Assembly (NCBI RefSeq): GCF_018446385.1 | Contig: NC_055996.1 | Location: 12,635,317-12,699,316 of the forward strand | Reading direction: 5' to 3' | Source: Zingiber officinale | Taxonomy: Eukaryota > Streptophyta > Magnoliopsida > Zingiberales > Zingiberaceae | Length of the DNA: 64,000 nt | In this document: piece after piece, positions 1-10,387 of the stretch | Numbering within the stretch: position 1 is the first letter of the stretch | How the letters are laid out: each line of letters begins with the position of its first letter | Program-made: the position numbers and the translations under genes | The notes under the pieces: generated by a model | Databases searched by the model: none | Told to the model about the DNA's origin: nothing | What the model saw: only the letters and a program-made list of their open reading frames with translations

Positions 1-1096
1 AATTGATTATATGATAACCACTAGGATAATGAATAATATATGGATGGAAAAGAATGGAATTTTAGTTAGAGGTGAGAAGAAAATAAAAAGAAAACTAAGC
101 AAAAGAGCAAGAGAAAACCAAGTTGCTTACCTTCTTTTCCTCTTGGTTAAGAAAAGGAGCAAGCAAAAGATGAGTTGTCTACTTCCCTCCCTCTCTCTAT
201 TTTCGTGGGAATTAAAGGAATGAGGGAAAAGAGGAGTTGAGGGAATGAATGAAGACATGTTTCATTGGCAAAAGGAATAAATAGTTTGGGAGAAGAAAAA
301 CAAGAGATAAAATCCTTTTCTTTCTTCCTCCTTTCTCCTTCTTCATTCTTCACCGAACCAAGAACCCCTTCCCTCTCCTCATTCCAATAGCTAAGTTAAG
401 TTCTTCTCCAAGAAAACTAATTTCCGAGAAGAAGCCTTCAAGTTCTATTCCTTCCAAGCAAAAAGAAGCAAAAGGAGGTGCAAGAAGAAGAAGTTTTCTC
501 CTTCCTTGGCACTTAGGATACTTTTCTCCTTAAGAAAAACCACAAGCGAAAGGATATAAGTTTCCCTCACCTGTGGTACAATAGCTTTTGTGTGTTCTAT
601 GAGATTTGGTTACATAAAATCTAAGAAAAACCTCATGAAGAATTTCGGCCAAGGTAAGACCAAAAAGAAGGACCTAGGAAATGTAAAGATCTAAATTTTG
701 ACATGCTCAATATGTTCCTTGTGACATGTATTTTATGGAAGGGATTTATCTCATGTTCATATGCTAGAATGTTGATTAGAACTTAGAATCACACCCCTAA
801 GACTCTCGGATAAACATGAATAAAAAAAAGGGAAGAAAAAAAAAAGAATAGGTAAGCTAAGACTCAAACCAAGCATGTCTTCTATTGTTGATTTATGATA
901 GGTGCCTCATGATGAGGAAGTTGTTAACTTGTTATGCTCATATGATGAATTAACTTCATTCCGTGCTCATATGTATTCGGCCACATTATGTTAAAGGGAT
1001 TAGGAAACTTAGAACCTAACTCAACTATGCTCATGTTGTTCCTTGAAATAATTACTATGAAAGTTGTTTAAGGTTCTCATGCTTTTATGACACTTG
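1..1096 (+). mobile_element. Left part of a long LTR, probable Ty3/gypsy; starts before the window
   Basis: This is non-coding sequence continuous in kind with 5933-8122, from which it is separated by the insertion at 1097-5932. The same 146-bp tandem unit occurs on both sides of the insertion, and the 5-mer ACTTG is duplicated at its borders (1092-1096 and 5933-5937). Together the two parts give at least 3.28 kb of LTR. The class assignment rests on the GGGACGGGGCGTTACA end at 8122, which resembles long LTRs of plant Ty3/gypsy elements. The left end and any internal region lie outside the window, so it cannot be said whether this is a solo LTR. Confidence 0.6.
978..1096 (+). repeat. First, interrupted copy of the 146-bp tandem repeat
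   Basis: It matches the units at 5933-6516 (TCGGCCACATTATG through TTTATGACACTTG). The insertion at 1097 lies inside the array, so the pre-insertion array had about five units. Confidence 0.8.
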
Positions 1097-1295
1097 TGTT
1101 GGTACAACCTTAGGTCAAGGTTGACCTGGTTGACCCGACTCGAGTTGACCTGACTCGAGTTGTATTTTGATGTTTGACGAGAATATAAAAGTGGTATCAG
1201 AGCACTTTTCTATTCTCGTCAAACATCAAAATACAACTCGAGTCAGGTCAACTCGAGTCGGGTCAACCAGGTCAACCTTGACCTAAGGTTGCACC
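1097..1295. repeat. Large near-perfect palindrome of LTR start sequence around a primer-binding-site-like motif
   Basis: The arms of about 91 bp at 1097-1187 and 1205-1295 are almost exact reverse complements (GGTCAAGGTTGACC, GACTCGAGTTGACC and TTTGATGTTTGACGAGAATA each occur in both orientations). The 17-base centre holds GTGGTATCAGAGCAC, which matches the usual copia primer-binding site (complement of the 3' end of initiator tRNA-Met). Single strands could form a very stable hairpin. Confidence 0.85.
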
Positions 1296-1299
1296 AATA

Positions 1300-3026
1300 A
1301 TCTCCCCCTTTTTGATGTTTGACAAAAATCATAATCAAGTTAGGTTAACCCGATAACCTAACTTAGGTTTTCCAATAGCTCTTCAATCAATGTTCTTCCT
1401 TGAATATTCTCCCCAAACTCCAATGTTCTTCCTTGAACATTCTCTAGACATTTCTCCCCCTTTTTGACGCACATCAAAAAGAGTGAATCAAGGTTAAGAG
1501 TTTCTTCCTAATGAAAGTCCCATACCTTTCATTGAAACCCTTAATTTCCCCTTGATACTAAAGACAACAATCAACTTAGTGATAATCCCATGTCACTCAT
1601 CCTCAGAAATCGAGTAAAAACTCCCCCTAAAAGTCAACTCCCTCTTGACCATTAGGTAAAACTCCCCCTAAAGATCAACTCCTCCTTGACCACTGCACCA
1701 ACAATGTTTTGGAAAGTTTCAACCCTTTAGAAATCTAAAACACAACTTCCACAGCTGAAATTTCAGACAATCAGTCGAAAATCAGCATTTTGGCACGCTC
1801 AGCCCTTTATTGGATCGGTCACCAGATCGATCAGACTTCCCTGGATCGGTCCAGTGACCGATCCACACTACTCTGGACCGATCAGGCTCTTCTTTGATCG
1901 GTCCACAACTCTCTGATAAGAGTTCTGAATTTTTTTTCTTCCCGAAATTCAGAAACCCCTAAAAAATTACAAAAAATTCCAAAAATTATAAAATTTTGAG
2001 GATACATTCCTCATACCATATATTATCATGAAAAAATAGTTTTCTATGAAAATAACTTCCATTTTTAAATCTTGATATAAAGTTTGAAAAACTTTAAAAT
2101 AGCTCAAGGTTAATCCATCTTTGTATCAACTTGCTCAATGATGAATGCTATCACTAGAAAAGTTTCATCAAGGTTTTTCAAATCAATTTTGAAATGATTT
2201 TAAACCATTCAATTTAGGACCACAATTTAGGGCTAAATGTACATGACTTGTACACAAGCTTTCCCTATGATCCTCAATTTGGAATTAGGCTCATCTAGGT
2301 ACAAGAGCTATGTACCTTGATCCTAACTCATAATCCTAATATCTCACACACATCTAAGGTGTATCAAACACATCCAAGTCAATTTTGATGTGAGATATGG
2401 GTTTAGGTCATCTTAAGCTAAGTTCTCATGCATTTACTAGACAACAATTTGATTTCCATATCAAATTGAGTTTTTATCCTTAAATCAATTTAATTGATCA
2501 TAAATGCAAGAGATGATGACATGACATAAAGTAATATCATAAGTGAAAACATGTGCCAATGTCATGATGTCATGTCATAAAGTATGAAACTTAAATAAGG
2601 CATGTCATATAACTAACCTAAGCATTATCATGACATTTCAAATGATAATAAAATAAATATGATGTCATGACATGGCATATGGCAAACAATATATGACAAA
2701 TAACATATAAAGGTATAGAAAATACCTAATTCTAGCCTTAGTTGCCATTTTTGATAATTTTGATCATTTTGCCACACATTCTATATTCCTAAGTGTAATA
2801 GACCTAAAATCATATACTAAAGATTTTTAGATCACTATGTGCCAATTAGATTGGTCCTAGAAAACTCCTCAAATGTGGTTGACACATCCTAATCACCTTA
2901 GGAATAAGTAAAATTTTAAATTTCATTTTCAAGGCTTGATTACATCTTGAAAATTCCTAAAATGCCACCTTTTGCCATGATTAGGTTAACTACCTATCCA
3001 ATTAAGGTTGGCACACCCTAACCCAT
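1300..3026 (-). other. Non-coding 3' part of the inverted SIRE-like internal region
   Basis: No long frame lies here. It contains several purine-tract-like stretches (CTCCCCCTTTTTG at about 1303 and 1453, CTCCCCCTAAAG at about 1670) as seen near the 3' ends of SIRE-type elements. It also holds a small array of the palindromic motif GATCGGTC/GACCGATC (about 1812-1906), also present in the LTR part at 4970-5305. Several short regions (2500-2700) are rich in ATGTCATGACAT-like words. Pol coding that would be expected between gag and the polypurine tract is absent. Confidence 0.55.
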
Positions 3027-4499
3027 CTAGCGTGATGAAATCACGCTCCTAGGAACCCAAAACTTATTTGAGCTCATTGGGTTCACTAAATATTCACTAG
3101 GGATGACTTCCCTAGCAACCCTCCTAATGACCCTCTTAGGCTTTAAAGCCTTGGTCATTTGGGACTCATCAAGATCAACTCTAGGGGTGACTCCCCTTGT
3201 GACCTTGGTGATGGTCTTCCTAGCCCTAGATCTTGTTCCATAATCGAATGGAACATTATGATAAGTGGGCTTGACCACTTGAGACTTAGGTTTGTGACCC
3301 AAACCTCTCATGTCCTTGGGCTTTGATTTTTGACCCTTAGACCCTAGAGTTAGCTTTTCCAAATTCTTAAGAGCCTTTTCTAAAGTGTCAAGTCTTGACC
3401 TCAAGACTTGATTTTCCTTCTCTAATACCTCAAGCTTTAATTTTCCATTTTTCTTTGAGGTATTCCTAGGCATATGTCTAGTTGTTTTGGGATTCCTACC
3501 TAGGTTTTCCTTAACCTTAGATGAGTTAATTCTAGGATTGACATTTCTAGTATCATCCTTACCTAGACTAACATGTTTGGCACCTAAGCACATGTATCGG
3601 TTTCTATGGTTATCATGCTTATCATCATTGGCAATTGCAATAAAGCTACTAGTATGTTTCTTATTAGAATTGCAATAATGTGCCTTAAAAGATACCTTAG
3701 GGTTTTCCTTAGCTCCCCCCATAGATGTGCTTGATCTCTTGTCCTTGTGAGGTTGCCTCCCCCTCGGACATTGGCTCCTATAATGTCCCCTTTGCTTGCA
3801 TTGGAAGCACACCACGTGCTCCTTGCCCTTGCGTATCGGGACTCCGGCTTCCTTGACTTTTGGTGCCGGTGGAGTCTTCCTAATCTTCTTTGGACATTTG
3901 CTCTTGTAATGCCCATATTCCCTACACTCAAAGCACATTATATGTAATTTACTTGAAATTAAGTTGCTTGAGTTACCTAGGGTTGAGGATAAACATAAAC
4001 TCTCTTCTTCATCCCTTCCGGAGGTAGAGGCTTCTTCTTGCACCAATCTTGATGAAGAACTCTCCTCCTCTTCTTCCTTAGATGTTGAGTAGCCCTCAAC
4101 TTCTAATTCCATACATCCATGATGTGAGCTACTTGGCTCACTTGACTCCTCTTCATGACTTGAATTGGAGCTCTCCTCATGGAACTTAGCCAAGTTGTTC
4201 CACAACTCCTTGGCATCGTTGTATCCACCTATCTTACACAATATATCATTAGGTAATGAAAATTCAAATATTTTCGTTACCTCGTCGTTGATTATGGATT
4301 GGTGGATTTGTTCATTCGTCCACTTCTTCTTCTCGAGAGGTTCTCCTCCTTTATCCATCGGAGGAATAAAACCTACTTGTACACAATTCCAATTTTCTAG
4401 GTTAGTCATAAGAAAATACTTCATTCTTACCTTCCAATACGCGAAGTCGTCGCGATCGTAGAAGGGTGGAATCGTGATGTCTTCTCCAAGTTGATTCAT
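3027..4499 (-). CDS. Gag protein of a SIRE-like Ty1/copia retrotransposon (490 aa)
   Basis: This would be the structural nucleocapsid-type protein that packages element RNA in cytoplasmic particles. The N-terminal third (roughly residues 10-105) has the copia Gag pattern with conserved W/Y residues (FAYWKVRMKYFL). An acidic Ser/Glu-rich stretch covers about residues 108-170. Two CCHC zinc knuckles follow: CFECREYGHYKSKC at 189-202 and CFQCKQRGHYRSQC at 231-244. A Leu/Glu heptad segment near 345-380 could be a coiled coil. The reading frame is uninterrupted. The start at 4499 lies about 50 bases downstream of the primer-binding site, as expected for the first frame of an element. Pol does not follow, so this copy can act only with help from others, if it is expressed at all. 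Confidence 0.8.
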   Translation of the reverse strand: MNQLGEDITIPPFYDRDDFAYWKVRMKYFLMTNLENWNCVQVGFIPPMDKGGEPLEKKKWTNEQIHQSIINDEVTKIFEFSLPNDILCKIGGYNDAKELWNNLAKFHEESSNSSHEEESSEPSSSHHGCMELEVEGYSTSKEEEEESSSSRLVQEEASTSGRDEEESLCLSSTLGNSSNLISSKLHIMCFECREYGHYKSKCPKKIRKTPPAPKVKEAGVPIRKGKEHVVCFQCKQRGHYRSQCPRGRQPHKDKRSSTSMGGAKENPKVSFKAHYCNSNKKHTSSFIAIANDDKHDNHRNRYMCLGAKHVSLGKDDTRNVNPRINSSKVKENLGRNPKTTRHMPRNTSKKNGKLKLEVLEKENQVLRSRLDTLEKALKNLEKLTLGSKGQKSKPKDMRGLGHKPKSQVVKPTYHNVPFDYGTRSRARKTITKVTRGVTPRVDLDESQMTKALKPKRVIRRVAREVIPSEYLVNPMSSNKFWVPRSVISSR

Positions 4500-4575
4500 T
4501 CTCTAGCTCGTGCTCCCCCGGGTGTTAATCGGACGAAGAGCGACCTCGCTCTGATACCACTTGTTAGGACCTTCG

Positions 4576-4932
4576 GACTAGGTCAGAGAGGGCTCGGGAG
4601 CTCGTTCTCTGGACCGGACGAAGTCGGAGAGGGCTCGATAGCTCGTTCTCCGGACTAGGTCAGAGTGGGCTCGGGAGCTCGTTCTCTGGACCGGACGTGG
4701 AAGTCGGAGAGGGCTCGGTAGCTCGTTCTCCGGACTAGGTCAGAGAGGGCTCGGGAGCTCGTTCTCTAGACCGGATGAAGTCGGAGAGGGCTCGGTAGCT
4801 CGTTCTCCGGACTAAGTCAAAGAGGGCTCGGTAGCTCGTTCTCTGGATCGAACGTGGAAGTCGGAGAGGGCTCGGTAGCTCGTTCTCCGGACTAGGTCAG
4901 AGAGGGCTCGGTAGCTCGTTCTCTAGACCGGG
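4576..4932 (+). repeat. Tandem repeat in the SIRE-type LTR (two alternating units of about 37 bp)
   Basis: The units GGTCAGAGAGGGCTCGG..GCTCGTTCTC and AAGTCGGAGAGGGCTCGG..GCTCGTTCTC alternate about nine to ten times. The core GAGGGCTCGGTAGCTCGTTCTC is nearly constant, with AGCTCG/CGAGCT giving local self-complementarity. Confidence 0.85.
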
Positions 4933-4969
4933 AAGGCTTTAGGGTTTAGGGCTGGGAAGCTCTAAGGCA

Positions 4970-5305
4970 TTGGATCGGTCTGGTGACCGATCCAGTGATA
5001 CTCTGATTGTCTGGATCGGTCTGGTGACCGATCAGTAACCAAACAAAATGTTTCTGTGGGTTAACTGATCGGTCTGCAGACCGATCAGGAAACGATCAGG
5101 AGGCAGAAAAAAGTAGGGGGATCGGTCTGTGGACCGATCAGGCTATAGGTGGATCGGTCCACAGACCGATCAGGCTTCGAAGCCAACTCTCACAGAGAGT
5201 TGGTTGATCGGTCTGGGGACCGATCAGCCTAGGGCCTGATCGGTCCACAGACCGATCAGGGTCCTCCTGGACCGATCAGGATGGAGCCTGATCGGTCCAG
5301 GCTTA
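4970..5305 (+). repeat. Array of short palindromes GATCGGTC...GACCGATC in the LTR
   Basis: About ten words of the type GATCGGTCTGTGGACCGATC lie within 340 bases, each a small hairpin (8-bp arms, 4-5 base loop). The array sits between the tandem repeats and the more conserved LTR downstream part. Confidence 0.9.
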
Positions 5306-5932
5306 GCCGTTGTGACTCAACGGCTAGATTTTTGGATTCTTCTTTGTCTTCTTCGCAGGTGCAGGATATAAGGCCGCTACAGTAGAAGAAGGGAAAAATA
5401 ACGCTTGCTGACTACGGTTCTTGCTCCTGCGATCTGAGCTTTGTTGAGCTCTCCACTGCTGAAGCTTCGTGTGAGCTTCCATCGGCTGGTTTTCTAGCTG
5501 CTGTTGTTGGATCCGTGAAGTTGCTGCTTCATCAACGGACTCCAGTAAGCAACGAGAAGACAAGCAAACTTGGTAGGATGTTTTTACATTCATATTGTCC
5601 ATTGTTTCTTGCTCTATTCTTTGTACTCTATTATTGTTGTTGCAAAAGGAATTGTGGTGAGGTTTCTCCACCCAGAAGGAATTCTTATTAGCCGGTTTTC
5701 CGGGGTTTCATCCACCGACGGATTGATAGGATTCGTCCACCTTACGGACAAGCCGAGGAGTAGGAGTATCATCTCCGAACCTCGTTATATCGTCGCGTTT
5801 GAGGTTTGATCTTCTCCATTTTCGTTTCTACTCTTTATTTCCGCTGCGCTAACCTAAATTGTAGGAAGAAACGATAATTTGAGGTCGGCTATTCACACCC
5901 CCCTCTCTAGCCGCTATCCGAAGGTCCTAACA

Positions 5933-6516
5933 ACTTGAACCCTAGCTTTAAGTCCCACAAGTTTCAGCCACATTATGTTTAAGGACCTAGTAAACTTAGA
6001 ATCTAACTTAACTATGCTCATGTTGTTCCTTGAAATAATTGCTATGAAAGTTGTTTAAGGTTCTCATACTTTTATGACACTTGAACCCTAGCTTTAAGTC
6101 CTACAAGTTTCGGCCACATTATGTTTAAGGGCCTAGAAAACTTAGAACCTAACTCAACTATGCTCATGTTGTTCCTTGAAATAATTGCTATGAAAGTTGT
6201 TTAAGGTTCTCATGCTTTTATGACACTTGAACCCTAGCTTTAAGTCCTACAAGTTTCGGCCACATTATGATTAAGGGCCTAGGAAACTTAGAACCTAACT
6301 CAACTATGCTCATGTTGTTCCTTGAAATAATTGCTATGAAAGTTGTTTAAGGTTCTCATGCTTTTATGACACTTGAACCCTAGCTTTAAGCCCTACAAGT
6401 TTCGGCCACATTATGTTTAAGGGCATAGGAAACTTAGAACCTAACCTAATTATGCTCATGATGTTCCTTGTAATTATTTGCTACGGAATTTGTTTAGGGT
6501 TCACAAGCTTGAATGA
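5933..6516 (+). repeat. 146-bp tandem repeat, four copies
   Basis: Units begin ACTTGAACCCTAGCTTTAAG at 5933, 6079, 6225 and 6371, giving an exact 146-bp spacing. They are about 90-95% alike, and the last copy is the most divergent. Confidence 0.92.
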
Positions 6517-6848
6517 TAATTTTTAACCCAATGTATGCTTGATAAAGTTCGGCCATGATAAGTTGTAAGCTTAAGAAACCTAGAACTCTACCTAAACTTG
6601 TTCATGGTGTTTTCTTATGGTATATGAAATGATACTTGTTTAGAGTTCACATGTTGGTATGGGTTGTTTTTACCTAAAACCCAACTATATGTTTCGGCCA
6701 CTATAAGACATTAGGGTTAGAAATCTAAATATGTTTCCCATGTATCTTATATGCCATGTTTTATGAGCTTGCTATGCTTCTATGTTTAATTATGCACACT
6801 TATGATCTATACATGATGGTAACCCTTATGCTATGCTGTATGTTGTTT

Positions 6849-7020
6849 ATGATGAGCTGTGTGCCCAATTTATGCATGACATTTATGATGAGCTGTGTGC
6901 CCAAGTTTGCATGCTATTTATGATGAGCTGTGTGCCCAAACTATGCATGTATTTATGATGTGCTGTGTGCCCAAATTTTACATACCATTATGATGAGCTG
7001 TGTGCCCAAATTCTATATGG
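6849..7020 (+). repeat. Short tandem repeat, about five units of 33-38 bp
   Basis: The word TATGATGAGCTGTGTGCCCAA recurs five times with AT-rich, variable spacers, inside the long LTR. Confidence 0.85.
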
Positions 7021-8002
7021 TATGATATGATAAGAAATACGATGTGCATGAAATGATAAGAGCCATGATATGTATGACATGCTACTTTACTTTATATAGC
7101 TTGTACCAAGGGTGGACTCCATAAGCGCCCCGGGGTCGATGGACTAAGAAACGGGCCTCGTTAGGAATGAGCTCCTAAGTGCCCCTAGGTCGATGGACTA
7201 AGAAACGGGCCTAGTATGTATGTCTTGTAGGGTTCAAGACTTGCTACCTTGGACCTACATAGGACGCGCGCATTTATGTATGTGGTACAAGCCGGGGCCC
7301 TAACCATGTTATGATTATGTTTAAGTATGTAAGTAATAAGTTTTCAAAGGACATGTTGCATATATTATTGCATGAATCATGTTTTTGAAAGTCATCTCGC
7401 ATAACACTTTATGATTATGTTACGATATACCATGATGCTCATGATTATGTTATGTTATGTTAGGATGAACTTTATGATTATGTTATATTATATTAGGATG
7501 AACTCTATGATTATGTTATGATATGTTATGATCATGATTATGTTATGCTAGAATGCACTTTATGACTTTATTAGTATATGACATGATATCTTACGATTAT
7601 GTTATGATATGATGCTTCCATACATGATATGATGAGTTGTCTTTATGCTTTATGCCTTGAAGTTTTATTTATGTTATACGGTTTTTGTGAGTAGGAAAGG
7701 ATCTTACTGAGCCTTGAGTGCTCACAGCTTACTTTCCTTGTACCACAGATAAGGGAAAAGAATGGATGTACTAAGGGAGCAGCAAGAGGGGGCAAGAAGG
7801 ACGTGTGTAGTAGTGACTTGGCTAAAGAAAAAGACCTGCTTCTAGTTAATAAGAATTATATTCATGTTGTTCTTTTATAACTCTATGACACTTCATCATG
7901 CTCTTTAGTATTATGGTTCAAATTTATGTTAAGCATGTTATGTGACTCATATGATAGGTTGTTAGGGATGATTATTTGAAAGTAAAAGAAAAGTTTAAAG
8001 AA

Positions 8003-8005
<3 letters not shown>

Positions 8006-8041
<36 letters not shown>
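8006..8041. repeat. (AT)n microsatellite
   Basis: An uninterrupted TA dinucleotide run of about 35 bases lies just upstream of the LTR end. Confidence 0.95.
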
Positions 8042-8122
8042 TATAAATAAAACTTCCGCTGTTTTAAGAAGAAAAGATAAGTAACCCCCGTCAGCTTAAG
8101 CAGGAAGGGACGGGGCGTTACA

Positions 8123-9077
8123 TTAACTAAAAACAATGTATTAATTAATTAATAAAAAAACAAGAGCTTAATCTTAGGACATCCATGGAATATTAAATGA
8201 ACATTATAATATCTATTTAACATCCCTCTCAATTATGAGAGAAGGGAAAATATTATGTTGTTCATCCCTCTCATATCTTTTATTTTATATATATATATTT
8301 TCTTTTTTTATAAATAATAATAAATATTTTAAAACAATTAATAATATTTTTTTAAAACACTAACATTATTTTTTAAAAAGTAAAATTATTATTAAAAAAT
8401 AATAATAATTTATATATTTTAAAATATATTTATTTAATATGATGTAATTTTAAAATAATTGAGTTTACTATAGAACTTATAAATAATGAGGATTAATATT
8501 AAAAATAATATAGGTAAAAAAAGATATATTATTATAATCAATATGTGACAGTGAATTTCATATTTTTTGATGAGTTGGTGGGTGCTATGACGAGAATGGG
8601 TTGCGGATCCTCTTACAAATATGTAATAAAAAAATTATGATTTTTTTTAATACGAAACCTAATTTGCTTTGTTTTTTTCTACAGCGTCACCACCGCCACA
8701 CAATCCCCATCTCATGCCGCCTCAACCTCTACCACATCGAACGCGCCAGCTGTAGTGGCTGCTCATTGCCGACCATGACAATCCGACAATTGAGAGTACC
8801 TAGCACGACGTGGCTCTTCCACCACATCCTTCTGATGTCACACGATCGCCGACACTCCTCTGCCGCGACACAGTTGCCAGCGACAGGAGCGGACATCGTC
8901 TGCCATGGTTGTGGCGACACACTGAAAAAGATTCACTATGAATAATTTTCGTTATAGAAAACAAAAAAAAAACTACTACTTCAACCAAAGGTTTATAGAA
9001 ATGTGGAATACATATACAATACAGCTACAGACACAGAAAATGTGAAACTGATTATCCGAATATATGGAGAAACCTAG
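8123..9077. other. AT-rich intergenic DNA, no supported gene
   Basis: 8123-8590 is very AT-rich. The short frames at 8601-8945 (either strand) have no recognisable domain and the GC-richer patch at 8690-8930 could be a worn gene fragment, but I cannot name it. Confidence 0.5.
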
Positions 9078-9825
9078 CTCAGTCCGATAAACATCATAGG
9101 AATTATCTTGTATATCAAAATTCAAGTGCTCCTGTGAACTACCTGTACCTAGTGTATAGGAATTATCTTGTATATCAAAATTCAAGTGCTCCTGTGAACT
9201 ACCTGTTCCTAGTGTATAGGAATTATCTTATCTTTCTCTGCCAAAGTTTGTCTCCTAGCTCCAATTGATTTTTGCCAAGACCATGCTTCCGTGAAAGGAA
9301 CAACCTGTTTGTGCATATCAAAGTATTTACACCTGCTTGGTACAAAAGAAAGGACCTTAGTTAAAGAAAATTTAACAAGGGATTGTTGTTTAATTTCAAA
9401 GTGTAATAGAAAATCAATTAGAAGTTGGTGGAGATGAAATATAAGATATGAAACACCAGATGCAGCAGCTTCTTTGCTGCGCAGATAGTACTGCTTGTAT
9501 CTGAAACCAAGGAAATCAATAACCATATGGGGTTGAAGCCGCATAAAGTCTCAGTAAAAAATCAAAAGGCAAGTTCTGTGAGCATGAAATAATGCCATTT
9601 TCTAACATTTTTTAGAGAAATTAAGCAAGTATGTAGTTAATAATTACAGTAATCAGCTAACCTTCTGTTTGAATCCTGCTTGAATGTTGTAACTTCCGTA
9701 TCAGCCCCATTCGAGAATCTCAAACCGACAGATGATTGATTTTTTACTTTGGCATGAAGTGGTGGAGGAGAAGCAATGGACCAATGATTCGACAGAGGAT
9801 TTATGCTGTTACATTTCAGTAACAA
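9078..9825 (-). pseudogene. LIP2p-like octanoyltransferase remnant (N-terminal two exons only)
   Basis: Plant LIP2p moves octanoyl groups from acyl carrier protein to lipoate-dependent enzymes in plastids. Two exons are visible. The upstream exon (9662-about 9825) gives a Ser/Pro/Lys-rich, transit-peptide-like stretch ending SNRR. An intron with GT..AG ends (9661-9333) follows. The next exon (from 9332) reads CKYFDMHKQVVPFTEAWSWQ then KSIGARRQTLAEKDK, which matches the family's start of domain. After this a stretch is lost and the segment YTLGTGSSQEHLNFDIQDNS is present twice by a 60-bp duplication, followed by YDVYRTE. The expected GGEVTYHGPGQ motif and the catalytic half are missing, no ATG is in frame upstream, and the frame changes at the deletion. 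It is a broken duplicate of a host gene. Family recognition is from memory of plant LIP2p proteins. Confidence 0.7.
9098..9217. repeat. Direct 60-bp tandem duplication inside the LIP2p remnant
   Basis: The unit ATAGGAATTATCTTGTATATCAAAATTC... is present at 9098-9157 and 9158-9217 with one base difference, plus the start of a third copy at 9218. The unit is 20 codons long. Confidence 0.93.
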
Positions 9826-10031
9826 TCTGAATCGATTCTAAACGAATGAGTTTAGCAAACAATTGCAGAGAAATGATTACATAAAAAGGTGAAAAATTGT
9901 TCAGCTTGAGCAAAATCTAACGATTATCACGAAATATGAAGGGCAAGGAAATGCAGAACGATTGGATCAAATGAATATGATGGTGGCCGGTTGGAGCTCA
10001 CCGGCCGTTTTGGGCGGCGTTGCAACTTCCG

Positions 10032-10148
10032 CCAAAACCCTTATTGGGCCGTACAAATCCAATCGATAGATAAAAAAAGGGCATTTTCGTAAAAACGAGA
10101 GCTCTACACCCTAGCACTAAGCCACTAACCCTGCCTCTATAAATAATA
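10032..10148 (+). promoter_or_regulatory. Putative Pol II promoter of the snoRNA cluster
   Basis: In order there are a telo-box-like AAAACCCTTA (about 10034), a site-II-like TTGGGCC (about 10044), ACCCTAG and AACCCT words (10108-10130), and a TATA box CTCTATAAATAATA (about 10135-10148). Site II plus telo-box plus TATA is the known arrangement of plant snoRNA and ribosomal-protein gene promoters. Transcription would begin near 10170, about 70 bases before the first snoRNA. Confidence 0.55.
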
Positions 10149-10235
10149 ACGAAACCCCCTGTGCTTATTATCCATTAATGCGGGCGGAAAACAATCGATG
10201 CGGGCGGAAAGTAATCTCAGCGCCGCTGCAGTACG

Positions 10236-10312
10236 GTAAATGATAGATGACGAGTCCGATTTAATCCATTCCATTCAACATAAGGACGAATCGAGGCATT
10301 TGTCTGAAAGAA
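10236..10312 (+). ncRNA. Box C/D snoRNA, copy 1 (25S rRNA 2'-O-methylation guide)
   Basis: A C-like box ATGATAG (10240-10246) and a D box CTGA (10304-10307) enclose 68 nt. The 11 bases just before the D box, CGAGGCATTTG, are complementary to CAAATGCCTCG of plant 25S rRNA. TTAATCCATTC in the middle is complementary to GAATGGATTAA slightly downstream in the same rRNA region, and GATGACGAG near the 5' end fits CTCGTCATC between them. rRNA sequence is from memory. The modified bases would be near those of yeast snR47/snR63 or vertebrate U36 targets. The core is almost identical to copy 2 while the flanks differ, which is the conservation pattern of a functional small RNA. Confidence 0.7.
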
Positions 10313-10387
10313 ATCTCGTCGCTTTTCTTCTTTTTCTTTCTAATTTCATCTCACATTCTATTTTCGGTTCATTCTCAATCTTTGGAT

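Larger units (their letters stand above)
1097..5932 (+). mobile_element. SIRE-like Ty1/copia composite: one LTR with an inverted internal segment inside it
   Basis: The outer ends are TGTTGGTACAACC at 1097 and GGTCCTAACA at 5932, flanked by the 5-bp duplication ACTTG. Read on the + strand these are the start and end of a single SIRE-type LTR. Between them, about 1190-4576 runs the other way. It holds a second copy of the first 91 bases of the LTR (1205-1295, minus), a polypurine tract next to it (about 1300-1312, minus), a gag frame (3027-4499, minus), a tRNA-Met primer-binding site (about 4549-4559, minus) and the last bases of an LTR (4562-4576, minus). No pol coding remains, so the element is internally deleted and rearranged. 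Its gag frame looks whole. Confidence 0.65.
5933..8122 (+). mobile_element. Right part of the long LTR, probable Ty3/gypsy, with its 3' terminus
   Basis: This is the continuation of 1-1096 after the SIRE-like insertion. It contains the 146-bp tandem array, a second array of about 36-bp units, a segment with repeated ATGGACTAAGAAACGGGCCT (7139-7220), and ends GGGACGGGGCGTTACA at 8122. No coding region is visible. Whether a body of the element existed upstream cannot be seen. Confidence 0.6.

Noticed and set aside
4576-5305. CRISPR-like array
   Set aside because: Repeats are directly adjacent, vary in length, are self-complementary and have no unique spacers. This is a plant LTR, not a bacterial locus.
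8601-8945. 114-codon frame as a host gene
   Set aside because: No recognisable domain. It overlaps two frames on the other strand of similar length.
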